The notes beneath the pieces were generated by a model. The model was given only the letters and a program-made list of their open reading frames with translations. It was not told where the DNA came from and did not search any database. The translations under genes and the position numbers were made by a program. Below are positions 1-7,598 of a stretch of DNA of 47,041 nt, piece by piece. Within the stretch, counting starts at the first letter, position 1. The number at the start of each line of letters is the position of its first letter. Origin of the DNA: Candidatus Methanomethylophilaceae archaeon (GTDB taxonomy: Archaea > Thermoplasmatota > Thermoplasmata > Methanomassiliicoccales > Methanomethylophilaceae); assembly GCA_017508065.1 (NCBI GenBank), contig JAFVZR010000165.1, positions 1-47,041 on the forward strand, read 5' to 3'.

Positions 1-1
1 C

Positions 2-472
2 AACAGGGACCTGTACAAGTTCCTTAAGGAGATTAAAAAACTCGGCAAGAGGATCAGATTAGAGACCAACGGTTGCGACCCCAATACCTTGGACGACCTG
101 ATAGGCGCCAATCTCATAGATTTTGTCAGCATGGACATCAAGGCACCGCTGACTGCGGACGAGTATGCGATGAACACCAATGCGATATGCAACATGGAGA
201 ACATCGAGAAGAGTATCAAGGTAGTCATGGGCTCCGATGTTGACTATGAGTTCGTGGTCACGATAGTGCCGATACACATCACCAGTACGGATCTCGAGTC
301 GATATGTTCATCGATCAAGGGTGCCAAATGCCTCCGCCTCAACCAATTCGTCCCAGGAGACTGTTTTGACAGTGCGTTGAACCACATCACCCCATACAAG
401 GAGAAGGTGATCAGGGAGATGGAGGGTATCGCACGCAATTATGTGAAAAAGGTTAGGGTTTCCGGACTGTGA
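2..472 (+). CDS. Radical SAM activating enzyme, C-terminal part (NrdG-like), cut by window edge
   Basis: The reading frame is open from the first bases, so the start and the CxxxCxxC iron-sulfur site lie outside the window. The visible 156 residues contain LETNGCDP followed by DFVSMDIKAPL, a pairing typical of archaeal anaerobic ribonucleotide reductase activases and related glycyl-radical activases, which use SAM and a 4Fe-4S cluster to place a radical on a partner enzyme. A later PIHI segment and QFVPGDCFD fit the barrel end of this family. It ends in TGA one base before the convergent aldehyde dehydrogenase relative. The substrate cannot be decided from this fragment; a pyruvate formate-lyase activase type is the alternative. 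Confidence 0.75.
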   Translation, partial: NRDLYKFLKEIKKLGKRIRLETNGCDPNTLDDLIGANLIDFVSMDIKAPLTADEYAMNTNAICNMENIEKSIKVVMGSDVDYEFVVTIVPIHITSTDLESICSSIKGAKCLRLNQFVPGDCFDSALNHITPYKEKVIREMEGIARNYVKKVRVSGL

Positions 473-473
473 A

Positions 474-1883
474 TCAGTCCAGGAAGTTTGCGACCTTCGC
501 CTTCGATGCAGCACCGATGATGATACTGGGATCGTTGACGAAGATCTCGTCCGCGTTCACCTCTCTGATGAACTGGTCCGCTACTGCATCATCCTTGGTG
601 ATGACTCCCGCGGAAAGACCGAATTCGGAACAGTTGATGACCTCGATGGCCGCATCGACATCCTCTACGATCTGAACGGAAAGAACCGGGAGGGCATTGT
701 CCATATTGTTGATGTCCTCGTCCTCGGGTGCACCGACGAACACAGCAGGAGTGACATAGTATCCTGCACCTGTGAGCTCGTTCATGACCCTCTTTCCACC
801 ATATACGAGATAGTCGAAGTTGTCATCGATGAGTGTGTCGAAACGATCGTACACGTTCTTGGAGATGATCGGACCCATATCGGTTCCGGGCTCTGCGGGA
901 TCATCGATCTTGAGCTCCCTGATGACTGCTAAGAGCTCATCGAGGAACTGCTTCTGCTCCTTGATCGTGACAACGACCTTGGAACATGCGTCCACACTCT
1001 GACCTGCGAAAGAGAATGCGGATGCTGCGACCTTCCTTGCCGCATCCTTCATGTTTCCGGGCCTGTAGACAAGGATAGGATTCATACCTTTGACCTCATT
1101 GATGAAACGAAGCTCGTCATCTGCCTGCATGAACATGAGATTCTCGAGCCTATCACCGGAACCCGCAGCGACGATACCGGCAAGATCCATGTTGTTGGCC
1201 AAGGAGTTGGTGGTACTGTCGAACCTGTCTGTGATGATGTTGAACACGCCGTCAGGAAGGCCTGCCCTGACAAGGATGTCGTAGACGAAGTAGATCGGTA
1301 CGGGCGCGTACTTGGAGGGGATGATGATGACCGTGTTTCCTGCCATCATGGCCGCTGCGGCATAACCGAGCGGTGCTGCAAGAGGGGAGTTGTACTCGGA
1401 GAGGATAGCCCATACACCGGAGGGCTTTCCTTCGATACCCTCATCGAGGTCCTGACAACCGTCATCGATGACCTCGATCAATCTCTCTACCTCGTCCAAT
1501 GCCTCATCACGAGTCATTCCGGACGATAGTGTGACGAGTGCGGCGATCCTGTACTTCTGACGAATGATGTTCTCCAATGCCTGGTCGAAGATCTCCATCC
1601 TCTCGGAAGGATCCTTTGCGGACCACTCTGCGAAAGCCTCCTTCGCAACAACTACTGCTCTATCGGTGAGGCCTTCCTCAGGTTCCTGGAACGTTCCGAA
1701 GATGATACTGTTGTCAACAGGACTTGCGACAGGGAACTCGTGACCGGACGCGATCTTGAGCCCTCCGACATATGCAGGATAATCCTTCTTGTCCATGTGG
1801 AGGATTGAGTTCAGGGATGCTTCGAACTTACGGTCCTCTTCGGTACCTTCGGTGACTTCCATGATGGCACGGGTGTCAGACAT
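474..1883 (-). CDS. Aldehyde dehydrogenase superfamily protein lacking the catalytic cysteine
   Basis: The 469-residue protein has the full ALDH fold order: an YNSPL segment with the conserved Asn (165), AGNTV (182), AGLPDGVFN (207-215), a GSGD turn (241), the general-base Glu263 in EVKGMNP, and PVLSV near the C-terminus. The nucleophile position of the usual GQxC motif is Val297 (GQSVDAC); the nearest Cys is residue 300, three places later. The Lys of the usual KPSE cofactor motif is replaced by Ile188. A standard thioester mechanism therefore looks impossible unless Cys300 substitutes. A TATA box at 1907-1914 puts transcription at or next to the ATG, so the mRNA is probably leaderless. The proBA genes are near but separated by a tRNA. 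Function is not assigned; the frame is intact, so it is not an obvious pseudogene. Confidence 0.8.
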   Translation of the reverse strand: MSDTRAIMEVTEGTEEDRKFEASLNSILHMDKKDYPAYVGGLKIASGHEFPVASPVDNSIIFGTFQEPEEGLTDRAVVVAKEAFAEWSAKDPSERMEIFDQALENIIRQKYRIAALVTLSSGMTRDEALDEVERLIEVIDDGCQDLDEGIEGKPSGVWAILSEYNSPLAAPLGYAAAAMMAGNTVIIIPSKYAPVPIYFVYDILVRAGLPDGVFNIITDRFDSTTNSLANNMDLAGIVAAGSGDRLENLMFMQADDELRFINEVKGMNPILVYRPGNMKDAARKVAASAFSFAGQSVDACSKVVVTIKEQKQFLDELLAVIRELKIDDPAEPGTDMGPIISKNVYDRFDTLIDDNFDYLVYGGKRVMNELTGAGYYVTPAVFVGAPEDEDINNMDNALPVLSVQIVEDVDAAIEVINCSEFGLSAGVITKDDAVADQFIREVNADEIFVNDPSIIIGAASKAKVANFLD

Positions 1884-1906
1884 AGACGGTGGATGGATAC
1901 GATTCG

Positions 1907-1914
1907 CTTTAAAG
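1907..1914 (-). promoter_or_regulatory. TATA box of the ALDH-like gene
   Basis: CTTTAAAG read on the minus strand lies about 27 bases before the ATG at 1883, the spacing expected for a leaderless archaeal transcript. Confidence 0.5.
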
Positions 1915-1951
1915 CCTTGTATACGCGCGTATCAGTATTCTCCCCGATTCC

Positions 1952-1958
1952 TTAAATA
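1952..1958 (+). promoter_or_regulatory. TATA box of tRNA-Val(CAC)
   Basis: TTAAATA lies about 28 bases before the mature 5' end of the tRNA at 1983, a normal distance for an archaeal promoter with a very short leader. Confidence 0.6.
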
Positions 1959-1982
1959 GGAATTGCGCGTAATCCCGTACGA

Positions 1983-2058
1983 GGACTCGTGGTCTAGGGG
2001 TTATGACGTCGCCTTCACACGGCGGAGGTCGCCGGTTCAAATCCGGCCGGGTCCACCA
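1983..2058 (+). tRNA. tRNA-Val, anticodon CAC
   Basis: A 7-bp acceptor stem pairs GGACTCG with CGGGTCC (one G-U). The anticodon stem TCGCC/GGCGG encloses loop TTCACAC, giving anticodon CAC for valine GTG codons. The T arm carries GGTTCAAATCC and the 3' CCA is encoded (2056-2058). No intron is visible. The body is nearly identical to the second valine tRNA at 43462-43537, differing mainly in the acceptor and anticodon stems. The 3' end is only 12 bases from the end of proB on the opposite strand. Confidence 0.95.
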
Positions 2059-2070
2059 TCTTTTCCAATT

Positions 2071-3192
2071 TCACATCAGCACGAGGTTCTCGCTTCTGAT
2101 GATATCATCATAGCTCTTATGACCCAGCACCGCTTCGATCCTATCACTGCGAATACCGCGGATCCTGAAGATGTCCTCTGAATCGTAATCGGGAATGCCC
2201 TTCGCGATGACTTTCCCGGCGGACTCGATGTTGACCACATCGCCCCTCTCGAACCTTCCGATGACATCTCTGACACCTACCGCCAAAAGACTGACATTAC
2301 CTTTCATCAGCTTCTCTGCAGCACCGGAATCGACGATGAGCGTACCTTTTGCATGTGCTGCCTTGATCCAACGACTCTTCTTCCTCTCCTTCTCTCCGGC
2401 AAGGAATATCGTACCGATATCATCACCGTTCACTGCCCTGACGATTCCGTTGGGTTCCGAACAACTGGCTATGATCATGTTGCATCCTGCCTCATGACAT
2501 ATCTCGGCAGCCTTCAACTTGGTCTTCATACCACCGGTTCCGACCCTGGTGGTCGGATCACCGGCCATGCCCAACACCGATGACACGTCGGTCACAACGG
2601 GCACGATCTCTGCATCCGGGTAGATCTTCGGATTCCTATTGTAGAGTCCATCTACATCGGAGAGGATGATGAGAAGGTCCGCATCCATCTTACTGCAAAC
2701 ATAAGCGGAGAGGGTATCGTTGTCTCCGAACATCGCGTCGATCTCCTTGACACAGATGACGTCATTCTCGTTGATGATCGGTATGACACCATATGCCAGC
2801 AAAGTCTGGATGGCGTTCCTGAGATTGAGGTACTTCTCGCGATCGGAATAGAAATCGTATGTGAGAAGGATCTGTGAGACTATGAGCCCCTGCTTCTCGA
2901 AGCTCTCGTTCCACTTCTGCATAAGGATTCCTTGACCCACGGACGCGGCCGCCTGTCTTATGGGGATCTCCTTGGGTTTGGGCTTGGCGTTCATCGCAGC
3001 AAGACCCACACCGATGGCACCGGACGAAACGATCAGTACTTGCTTACCCTGGTCGCGAAGGCATTTCACCTGTTCCGCAACTGAATCCATGAACTCCACC
3101 GAAACGGAGTTGGCACCACCTGTGATCGAAGATGTGCCGACCTTGACCACCACGGTCTCTACATGGGACAGAACGGATTTCCTATCCATCAT
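2071..3192 (-). CDS. proB: Glutamate 5-kinase
   Basis: ProB phosphorylates L-glutamate with ATP to gamma-glutamyl phosphate, the first step of proline synthesis. The N-terminal amino-acid kinase domain shows VVKVGTSSIT (residues 14-23), SSGAIGVG, the INENDV motif and FGDNDTLSA; GVGTGGMKTKL follows before a C-terminal PUA domain (about residues 275-355). At 373 residues it matches full-length PUA-containing bacterial and archaeal enzymes. Its ATG overlaps the TGA of proA, so the two are translated as a coupled pair. Feedback inhibition by proline is usual for the family but cannot be read from the sequence. Confidence 0.96.
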   Translation of the reverse strand: MMDRKSVLSHVETVVVKVGTSSITGGANSVSVEFMDSVAEQVKCLRDQGKQVLIVSSGAIGVGLAAMNAKPKPKEIPIRQAAASVGQGILMQKWNESFEKQGLIVSQILLTYDFYSDREKYLNLRNAIQTLLAYGVIPIINENDVICVKEIDAMFGDNDTLSAYVCSKMDADLLIILSDVDGLYNRNPKIYPDAEIVPVVTDVSSVLGMAGDPTTRVGTGGMKTKLKAAEICHEAGCNMIIASCSEPNGIVRAVNGDDIGTIFLAGEKERKKSRWIKAAHAKGTLIVDSGAAEKLMKGNVSLLAVGVRDVIGRFERGDVVNIESAGKVIAKGIPDYDSEDIFRIRGIRSDRIEAVLGHKSYDDIIRSENLVLM

Positions 3193-4493
3193 CTCAACTC
3201 CAGGGCCTTGTCGACAACCATATGCTTGTATGGCCTGGCACTATTTCCGACATAGTCCTTCACGACCTGTCCCTCACCGATGAGCACATACTTGTAGATC
3301 ATGAGGCCCTCCATTCCCACGGGGCCCCTCGAATGGATCTTGTTGGTCGATATTCCGACCTCTGCACCCTTTCCGAATCTGAATCCGTCCGCAAACCTGG
3401 TGGATGCGTTGACGAAAACATCCGCAGAGTCCACATTGTTTACGAAATAAGCGATTCTGACAGGATCCTTGGTGATGATCGCATCGGTGTGATGGGAACC
3501 GTGTGTGTTGATGAACTCCACAGCGTCTTCGACGGAATCGACGACCCTTACCGAGAGGACATAGTCATTGTATTCGGTGTCCCAATCCTCTTCGGATGCT
3601 GGCACAGCACCATCCATGAATTCCATGGACCGGGTATCGCATCTTATCTCCACATTGTTATCCTTCAACAACTGGCACATCCTTGGGAGGAACCTGTCCG
3701 CTACGTCTGCGTTGACAAGGAGCGTCTCCATCGCATTGCAGACTGCCGGATATTGTACCTTCGAATCGAGGGCGACGTCCCATGCCATTTCCATATCCGC
3801 GTCCGAATCGACGTACACATGACAGATTCCAGCGGCATGACCCAGAACTGGAATTGAAGTGTTCTGTTGAATGAATCTCACGAATTCGTTGGAACCACGT
3901 GGGATCAAAAGATCGATGTACTCGTTCAATCCCAGTATGGCGTTCACATCCTCACGGGTCTCGATCATCACGAAAGATGATGCTGGCACAATATCTGCCA
4001 CAGAGTCCCTGAGAATGGTGAACAGTGCCCTGTTCGTCTCGGTAGCCTCCCTTCCGCCCTTGAACACCACACCGTTTCCTGATTTGAGACAGAGCGACAT
4101 GATCTGGGGTACGACATCCGGACGGGATTCGAATATGACACCTATGAGCCCGATGGGACAGGATATCTGGTACAGTGTTAATCCGTCATCCAGTTCCATG
4201 GTCGAGAGTGTGTCCCCGACAGGATCCTTCAGGGAGATCACACTACGGATTCCAGCGATCATGGAATCGATCTTTGAATCGTCCACGAGAAGCCTCTTCA
4301 GCATTACCTTACCAAGGCCCTCGGAACGTGCATTCTCCACATCCCTGGCATTGGCTTCCAGAATTATGGACCTCGATGCATCCAATGCATCAGCCATAGC
4401 GGACAATGCGGAATCCTTGACAGGCGTAGGCAAGGCTGCTAGTCGTCTTGATTCGGCTTTTGCATCCTTGATATTGGAAATAACGTCTGTCAT
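3189..4493 (-). CDS. proA: Gamma-glutamyl phosphate reductase (glutamate-5-semialdehyde dehydrogenase)
   Basis: ProA reduces gamma-glutamyl phosphate with NADPH to glutamate semialdehyde, which cyclises to pyrroline-5-carboxylate. The 434-residue protein has the family's signature stretches: FESRPDVVPQ (121-130), GNGVVFKGGREA (139-150), LIPRGSNEFV and the catalytic Cys252 in AVCNAMETLL. It lies directly upstream of proB with overlapping stop and start codons. A TATA-like TTTTATCC (4519-4526) about 29 bases before the ATG suggests a leaderless or nearly leaderless operon mRNA. ProC, the last enzyme of the route, is encoded separately at 21896-22705. Confidence 0.96.
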   Translation of the reverse strand: MTDVISNIKDAKAESRRLAALPTPVKDSALSAMADALDASRSIILEANARDVENARSEGLGKVMLKRLLVDDSKIDSMIAGIRSVISLKDPVGDTLSTMELDDGLTLYQISCPIGLIGVIFESRPDVVPQIMSLCLKSGNGVVFKGGREATETNRALFTILRDSVADIVPASSFVMIETREDVNAILGLNEYIDLLIPRGSNEFVRFIQQNTSIPVLGHAAGICHVYVDSDADMEMAWDVALDSKVQYPAVCNAMETLLVNADVADRFLPRMCQLLKDNNVEIRCDTRSMEFMDGAVPASEEDWDTEYNDYVLSVRVVDSVEDAVEFINTHGSHHTDAIITKDPVRIAYFVNNVDSADVFVNASTRFADGFRFGKGAEVGISTNKIHSRGPVGMEGLMIYKYVLIGEGQVVKDYVGNSARPYKHMVVDKALELR

Positions 4494-4566
4494 AATTCCC
4501 AGAATTTGTTAGTATGGGATAAAACCATCGTTTTGCAAAATATACAGACTCAATTATTTGAGTGTC

Positions 4567-4574
4567 TTTAAATA
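4567..4574 (+). promoter_or_regulatory. TATA box that decides the start of the winged-helix regulator
   Basis: TTTAAATA sits about 26 bases before the ATG at 4597. An in-frame ATG at 4558 lies upstream of this box and so would not be in the transcript, which rules it out as the start. Confidence 0.6.
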
Positions 4575-4596
4575 CGGAAAAAGTGATTTTATCGGC

Positions 4597-5217
4597 ATGG
4601 GCAGTTGCAAAATGGAACTTGTTTACATGGATCCCGTAACATACACGGCTATTTCTACCCATGAGCTGAGACAGACCATTCTTACCAAGCTCTACAAGGA
4701 AGCATACAACGGCAATTCGCTTACCAAACAGGAACTCGCCGATTCCTTGGGGATCAAGTACCAACAACTCGTCTACCAATTGATGAATCATGTGAAGGAC
4801 TTCTGGACCGTCGTGAAGGAAGAGAAGGTCCGTGGTACCAGGATGGAATATATCGCCCCTGCGAACCCGAATGCCATCCATATCTGCATCGGGAAGGACA
4901 GGAGAATCTTCATCGTTGACCCCATCGCAGAACTCTATGGACCGCTCGACGAGGTAGGTGCCAGGTGCGACATGTGCTCCGTTGACGAGGCGGAATATTG
5001 CGTCAAGTCCCTTATCGAGAAGAACATCGTCCCCAAGGACCTCACGCAGTCCGAGAGGGAGACGCTCAGCATCAACAAGAGGAGCGGACTGAGACCGCTT
5101 GACAGAGGATTCATCGAAGCACTCAAAGGAATCGCGTGTGGCGATAACTGCATACTTACGATCCCCTGTGAAAGATGTACATTCATGCAGAGAAGGAACC
5201 TCATCAACATTGAGTGA
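4597..5217 (+). CDS. Winged-helix DNA-binding protein with C-terminal Cys-rich metal site
   Basis: This 206-residue protein probably begins at ATG 4597 on a leaderless transcript. Residues 22-75 form a winged-helix segment: SLTKQELADSLGI followed by a recognition helix KYQQLVYQLMNHV. The C-terminal half has seven cysteines arranged C124-x2-C127-x7-C135 and C181-x3-C185-x5-C191-x2-C194, which suggests bound zinc or an iron-sulfur cluster and hence metal, redox or oxygen sensing. It stands alone between the divergent proAB operon and the CobW-type GTPase gene, either of which could be a target. No named family is recognised with confidence; a role as a transcription regulator is inferred. Confidence 0.72.
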   Translation: MGSCKMELVYMDPVTYTAISTHELRQTILTKLYKEAYNGNSLTKQELADSLGIKYQQLVYQLMNHVKDFWTVVKEEKVRGTRMEYIAPANPNAIHICIGKDRRIFIVDPIAELYGPLDEVGARCDMCSVDEAEYCVKSLIEKNIVPKDLTQSERETLSINKRSGLRPLDRGFIEALKGIACGDNCILTIPCERCTFMQRRNLINIE

Positions 5218-5251
5218 TTTCAAAATAAATTATTATAGTTTAAAATCAAAA

Positions 5252-5259
5252 TAAATATA
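5252..5259 (+). promoter_or_regulatory. TATA box of the CobW-type GTPase gene
   Basis: An A/T-rich box (TAAATATA) lies about 28 bases before the ATG at 5284 within a strongly A/T-rich intergenic strip, giving a leaderless or nearly leaderless mRNA. Confidence 0.5.
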
Positions 5260-5283
5260 ACGCACATCGGAGATATCGATATC

Positions 5284-6375
5284 ATGTCATCTACCAGACT
5301 GTTGGTTCTCGGAGGGTACCTCGGAGCCGGAAAGACCACACTTGCCGTCAATCTTGCAAAAACACTCAAAACCGAATACGACAAGTCGGTGGCGATAATC
5401 ACCAACGATCAGGGAGATGTATTGGTGGACACCGAATACTCCAAGGATGCCGGTTTCGACACCAGGGAGATCATGGGAGGATGCTTCTGTAAGAACTTCG
5501 ATGAGTTCGTGTCCAGTGCAAGAACGCTCGTGACATCCGGTAAACCAGATATCATCATCGCGGAACCCATCGGTTCGTCGACCAACCTCATGAGCAGTGT
5601 CGTTTCCCCGATGAGGACCATGTACCCCGATGAGTTCAGTGTCGCACCCTTCTGCGTAGTGGTAGACTGCGTCAGGGCCCTGGACATCCTTGCGAAGGAC
5701 AAGGAGCGCACCGTTGACACCGTGGACCTCATCCCCGCACATCAGATCCGTGATGCGGAGATCATCATCCTCACCAAGACCGATCTCGTGGACAGGGCCA
5801 CCATCGACCTCATCAGAGTGGAGATCGACGGAATCCTACCTGGTTGCAGGATGGTCGAGACCTCATCCAAAGACCTCAGGAACATCGCGGAAATCGTCGA
5901 TATCATCCTTTCCGAAGAGATGAGCGTCAAGGCACCCATCGCAGAGGACAACAGGGGATTCGCCATGGAGAAAGCGAAACTTGGATGGTACTCTGGCACA
6001 TACAACATCACACCGTCCGACGACCTCGATATGTACTCCATCTCCACAGACATGATGAAACTGGTCGCCGCAGAGTACGGTGCCGAATCCATCGTCCACG
6101 TCAAGGTGATGCTGGAATCCGAGGACGCGGGATGCAAGATGTCCCTCGTAGGAAAGGAGATGCAGGTCGATGGGATCGCAGGTTCCAGATACATGAAATC
6201 CCCCGGAAGGCTCGTCCTCAATGCCAGAGTCATCTCGCCTCCCAAGAGGCTCGAGGATGCTATGAGGGGTGTTATCGAGGAGATCTCCAAGAGGTATCCG
6301 ATCACATTGGAGAAGACCGGCGAGAAATGCTTCATGCCCAAACCGGAATCGCCGTCCCACTTCTTCTTCGAGTGA
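5284..6375 (+). CDS. CobW/P47K-type G3E family GTPase
   Basis: The N-terminal G3E GTPase domain has a P-loop GYLGAGKTT (11-19), a NDQGD strand (41-45), the CobW-family Cys motif reduced to GGCFCKN (Cys67, Cys69, with Lys where the second Cys of CxCC would be), an AEPIGSS switch segment and LTKTDLVD for guanine recognition. The C-terminal part (about 215-363) does not look like the standard CobW C domain. G3E GTPases deliver or protect metals and cofactors, including steps of cobalamin metabolism, so in a corrinoid-dependent methanogen a role in cobalamin or methyltransferase activation is plausible but inferred. It stands as a single gene with its own TATA box. Confidence 0.8.
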   Translation: MSSTRLLVLGGYLGAGKTTLAVNLAKTLKTEYDKSVAIITNDQGDVLVDTEYSKDAGFDTREIMGGCFCKNFDEFVSSARTLVTSGKPDIIIAEPIGSSTNLMSSVVSPMRTMYPDEFSVAPFCVVVDCVRALDILAKDKERTVDTVDLIPAHQIRDAEIIILTKTDLVDRATIDLIRVEIDGILPGCRMVETSSKDLRNIAEIVDIILSEEMSVKAPIAEDNRGFAMEKAKLGWYSGTYNITPSDDLDMYSISTDMMKLVAAEYGAESIVHVKVMLESEDAGCKMSLVGKEMQVDGIAGSRYMKSPGRLVLNARVISPPKRLEDAMRGVIEEISKRYPITLEKTGEKCFMPKPESPSHFFFE

Positions 6376-6388
6376 AAGACCCAGATAT

Positions 6389-6396
6389 CATAAATA
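6389..6396 (+). promoter_or_regulatory. TATA box of the methylase-csl4-thiI-like operon
   Basis: CATAAATA is centred about 26 bases before the GTG start at 6419, supporting that GTG as the start of a leaderless mRNA. Confidence 0.55.
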
Positions 6397-6418
6397 GTGG
6401 AAATCACTAGATATCTCC

Positions 6419-7012
6419 GTGAAGAAGAGAGACCTGGAGATCAGACTCCAGAACCTTGCCCCGTTCAAAGAGCCAAAGGTAGGTCTGGAACAGTACCCTA
6501 CCCATTCGTCCATAGCCACGGACATACTCTTCGAGGCCTACGCCAACGGTGACATCGCAGGAAAAGATGTGGTGGACCTCGGTTGCGGGACAGGGATCTT
6601 CGCGATAGGTGCTAGCCTTCTCGGTGCATCATCCGTCACTGCATACGACATCGACTCTGATGCATTGGAGATTGCCAAAGGCAATGCGACCGCGCTTGGA
6701 TGCGAGATAGAGTTCATCGAATCCGACATATCCAAAGTCGAAGGGAAGTACGATACGGCACTCATGAATCCGCCGTTCGGTTCACAGAAGAAACATGCGG
6801 ACCAACCCTTCCTCAGAACGGCTATGACAGTAGCCGATGTCGTGTATTCGATACACATGGCATGTACATTGGACCACCTCGACAAGGAGGCCAAGGCGTT
6901 CTCGAAGGAGATTGCTGGCCATAGAATCTATAAGTACGATATCCCGCATACATTCTCATTCCATACGAAGACGAAGAAATCCGTTGATATTGTGGCAATC
7001 AACATCAGGTGA
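6419..7012 (+). CDS. METTL5-type RNA N6-adenine methyltransferase
   Basis: The 197-residue protein starts with GTG, supported by a TATA box 26 bases upstream. It has LEQYPT (23-28), a segment diagnostic of the METTL5/COG2263 group, then the SAM-binding motif DLGCGTG (53-59), the acidic YDIDSDAL loop (76-83) and the catalytic NPPFG (117-121) of N6-adenine methylases. The human homologue methylates an adenosine in small-subunit rRNA; an rRNA target is likely here but inferred. It leads an operon with csl4 and a ThiI-like gene, both also acting on RNA. Length matches the archaeal family. Confidence 0.85.
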   Translation: MKKRDLEIRLQNLAPFKEPKVGLEQYPTHSSIATDILFEAYANGDIAGKDVVDLGCGTGIFAIGASLLGASSVTAYDIDSDALEIAKGNATALGCEIEFIESDISKVEGKYDTALMNPPFGSQKKHADQPFLRTAMTVADVVYSIHMACTLDHLDKEAKAFSKEIAGHRIYKYDIPHTFSFHTKTKKSVDIVAINIR

Positions 7013-7018
7013 ACTATT

Positions 7019-7579
7019 ATGAAGGATAAGATTGAAGTTTTCCCGGGAGACGAGGTCGCAGTCGAAGAAGAATACCTCGCGGCGGAAGGCACTTTTGCAA
7101 AGGATGGAAAGATCTACGCATCACAGATCGGACTTCTCGAACTCAACGACGAGGAGTGCATCGCAAGGGTCATCTCCCCCAACCCACCAAACATCCTCAA
7201 GATCGGGGATGTCGTTTATGCGGTCGTAGCAGACATAAGGAAGACCATGGCCACTGCTGACGTCGTTGCCAAGGAAGGAACAGAGAGAGGCCTGGGAGGA
7301 GAGACCTACGCCACCATCCACGTTTCCAAGATCTCTCCCGGATACACCGATGATGTCTCCAGAGAACTCAGGAAGGGAGACCGCATCAGAGCGGTCGTCA
7401 CCGGCACCTCCCCCTCACTTCAGCTCTCCACCAAGGACGACCACTTCGGAGTGATCAGGTCCCTCTGCGGCACATGTAAGGCCGAGCTCAGGAAGAAGGG
7501 CAACGGACTCTACTGCGAGAAGTGCGAGAAGACCACTCCCAGAAAGCTCGCGGACGATTACGGGGACGTCATCTTCTGA
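7019..7579 (+). CDS. csl4: Exosome RNA-binding subunit Csl4
   Basis: Csl4 caps the archaeal RNA exosome and helps bind substrates for 3'-to-5' decay. The 186-residue sequence has the expected N-terminal domain (PGDEVAVEEEYLAAEGTF), a central S1 RNA-binding domain (about residues 60-145, GDVVYAVVADIRKTMA then HVSKISPGY) and a C-terminal zinc ribbon with CGTC and CEKC pairs. It begins six bases after the methylase gene, and the ThiI-like gene follows 19 bases after its stop. The remaining exosome genes (rrp4, rrp41, rrp42) are not in the window. Confidence 0.93.
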   Translation: MKDKIEVFPGDEVAVEEEYLAAEGTFAKDGKIYASQIGLLELNDEECIARVISPNPPNILKIGDVVYAVVADIRKTMATADVVAKEGTERGLGGETYATIHVSKISPGYTDDVSRELRKGDRIRAVVTGTSPSLQLSTKDDHFGVIRSLCGTCKAELRKKGNGLYCEKCEKTTPRKLADDYGDVIF

Positions 7580-7598
7580 TCTGTATGGGCGTGAGGAT

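Noticed and set aside
474-1883. ALDH-like gene as a pseudogene
   Set aside because: The missing Cys suggests it, but the frame is intact, the promoter is good, and the other conserved residues are kept, so it was kept as a gene.
1983-2058. tRNA-Val as an integration site for a mobile element
   Set aside because: No integrase, direct repeat of the tRNA end or foreign gene block beside it; both sides hold housekeeping genes. The same applies to the tRNA at 43462-43537.
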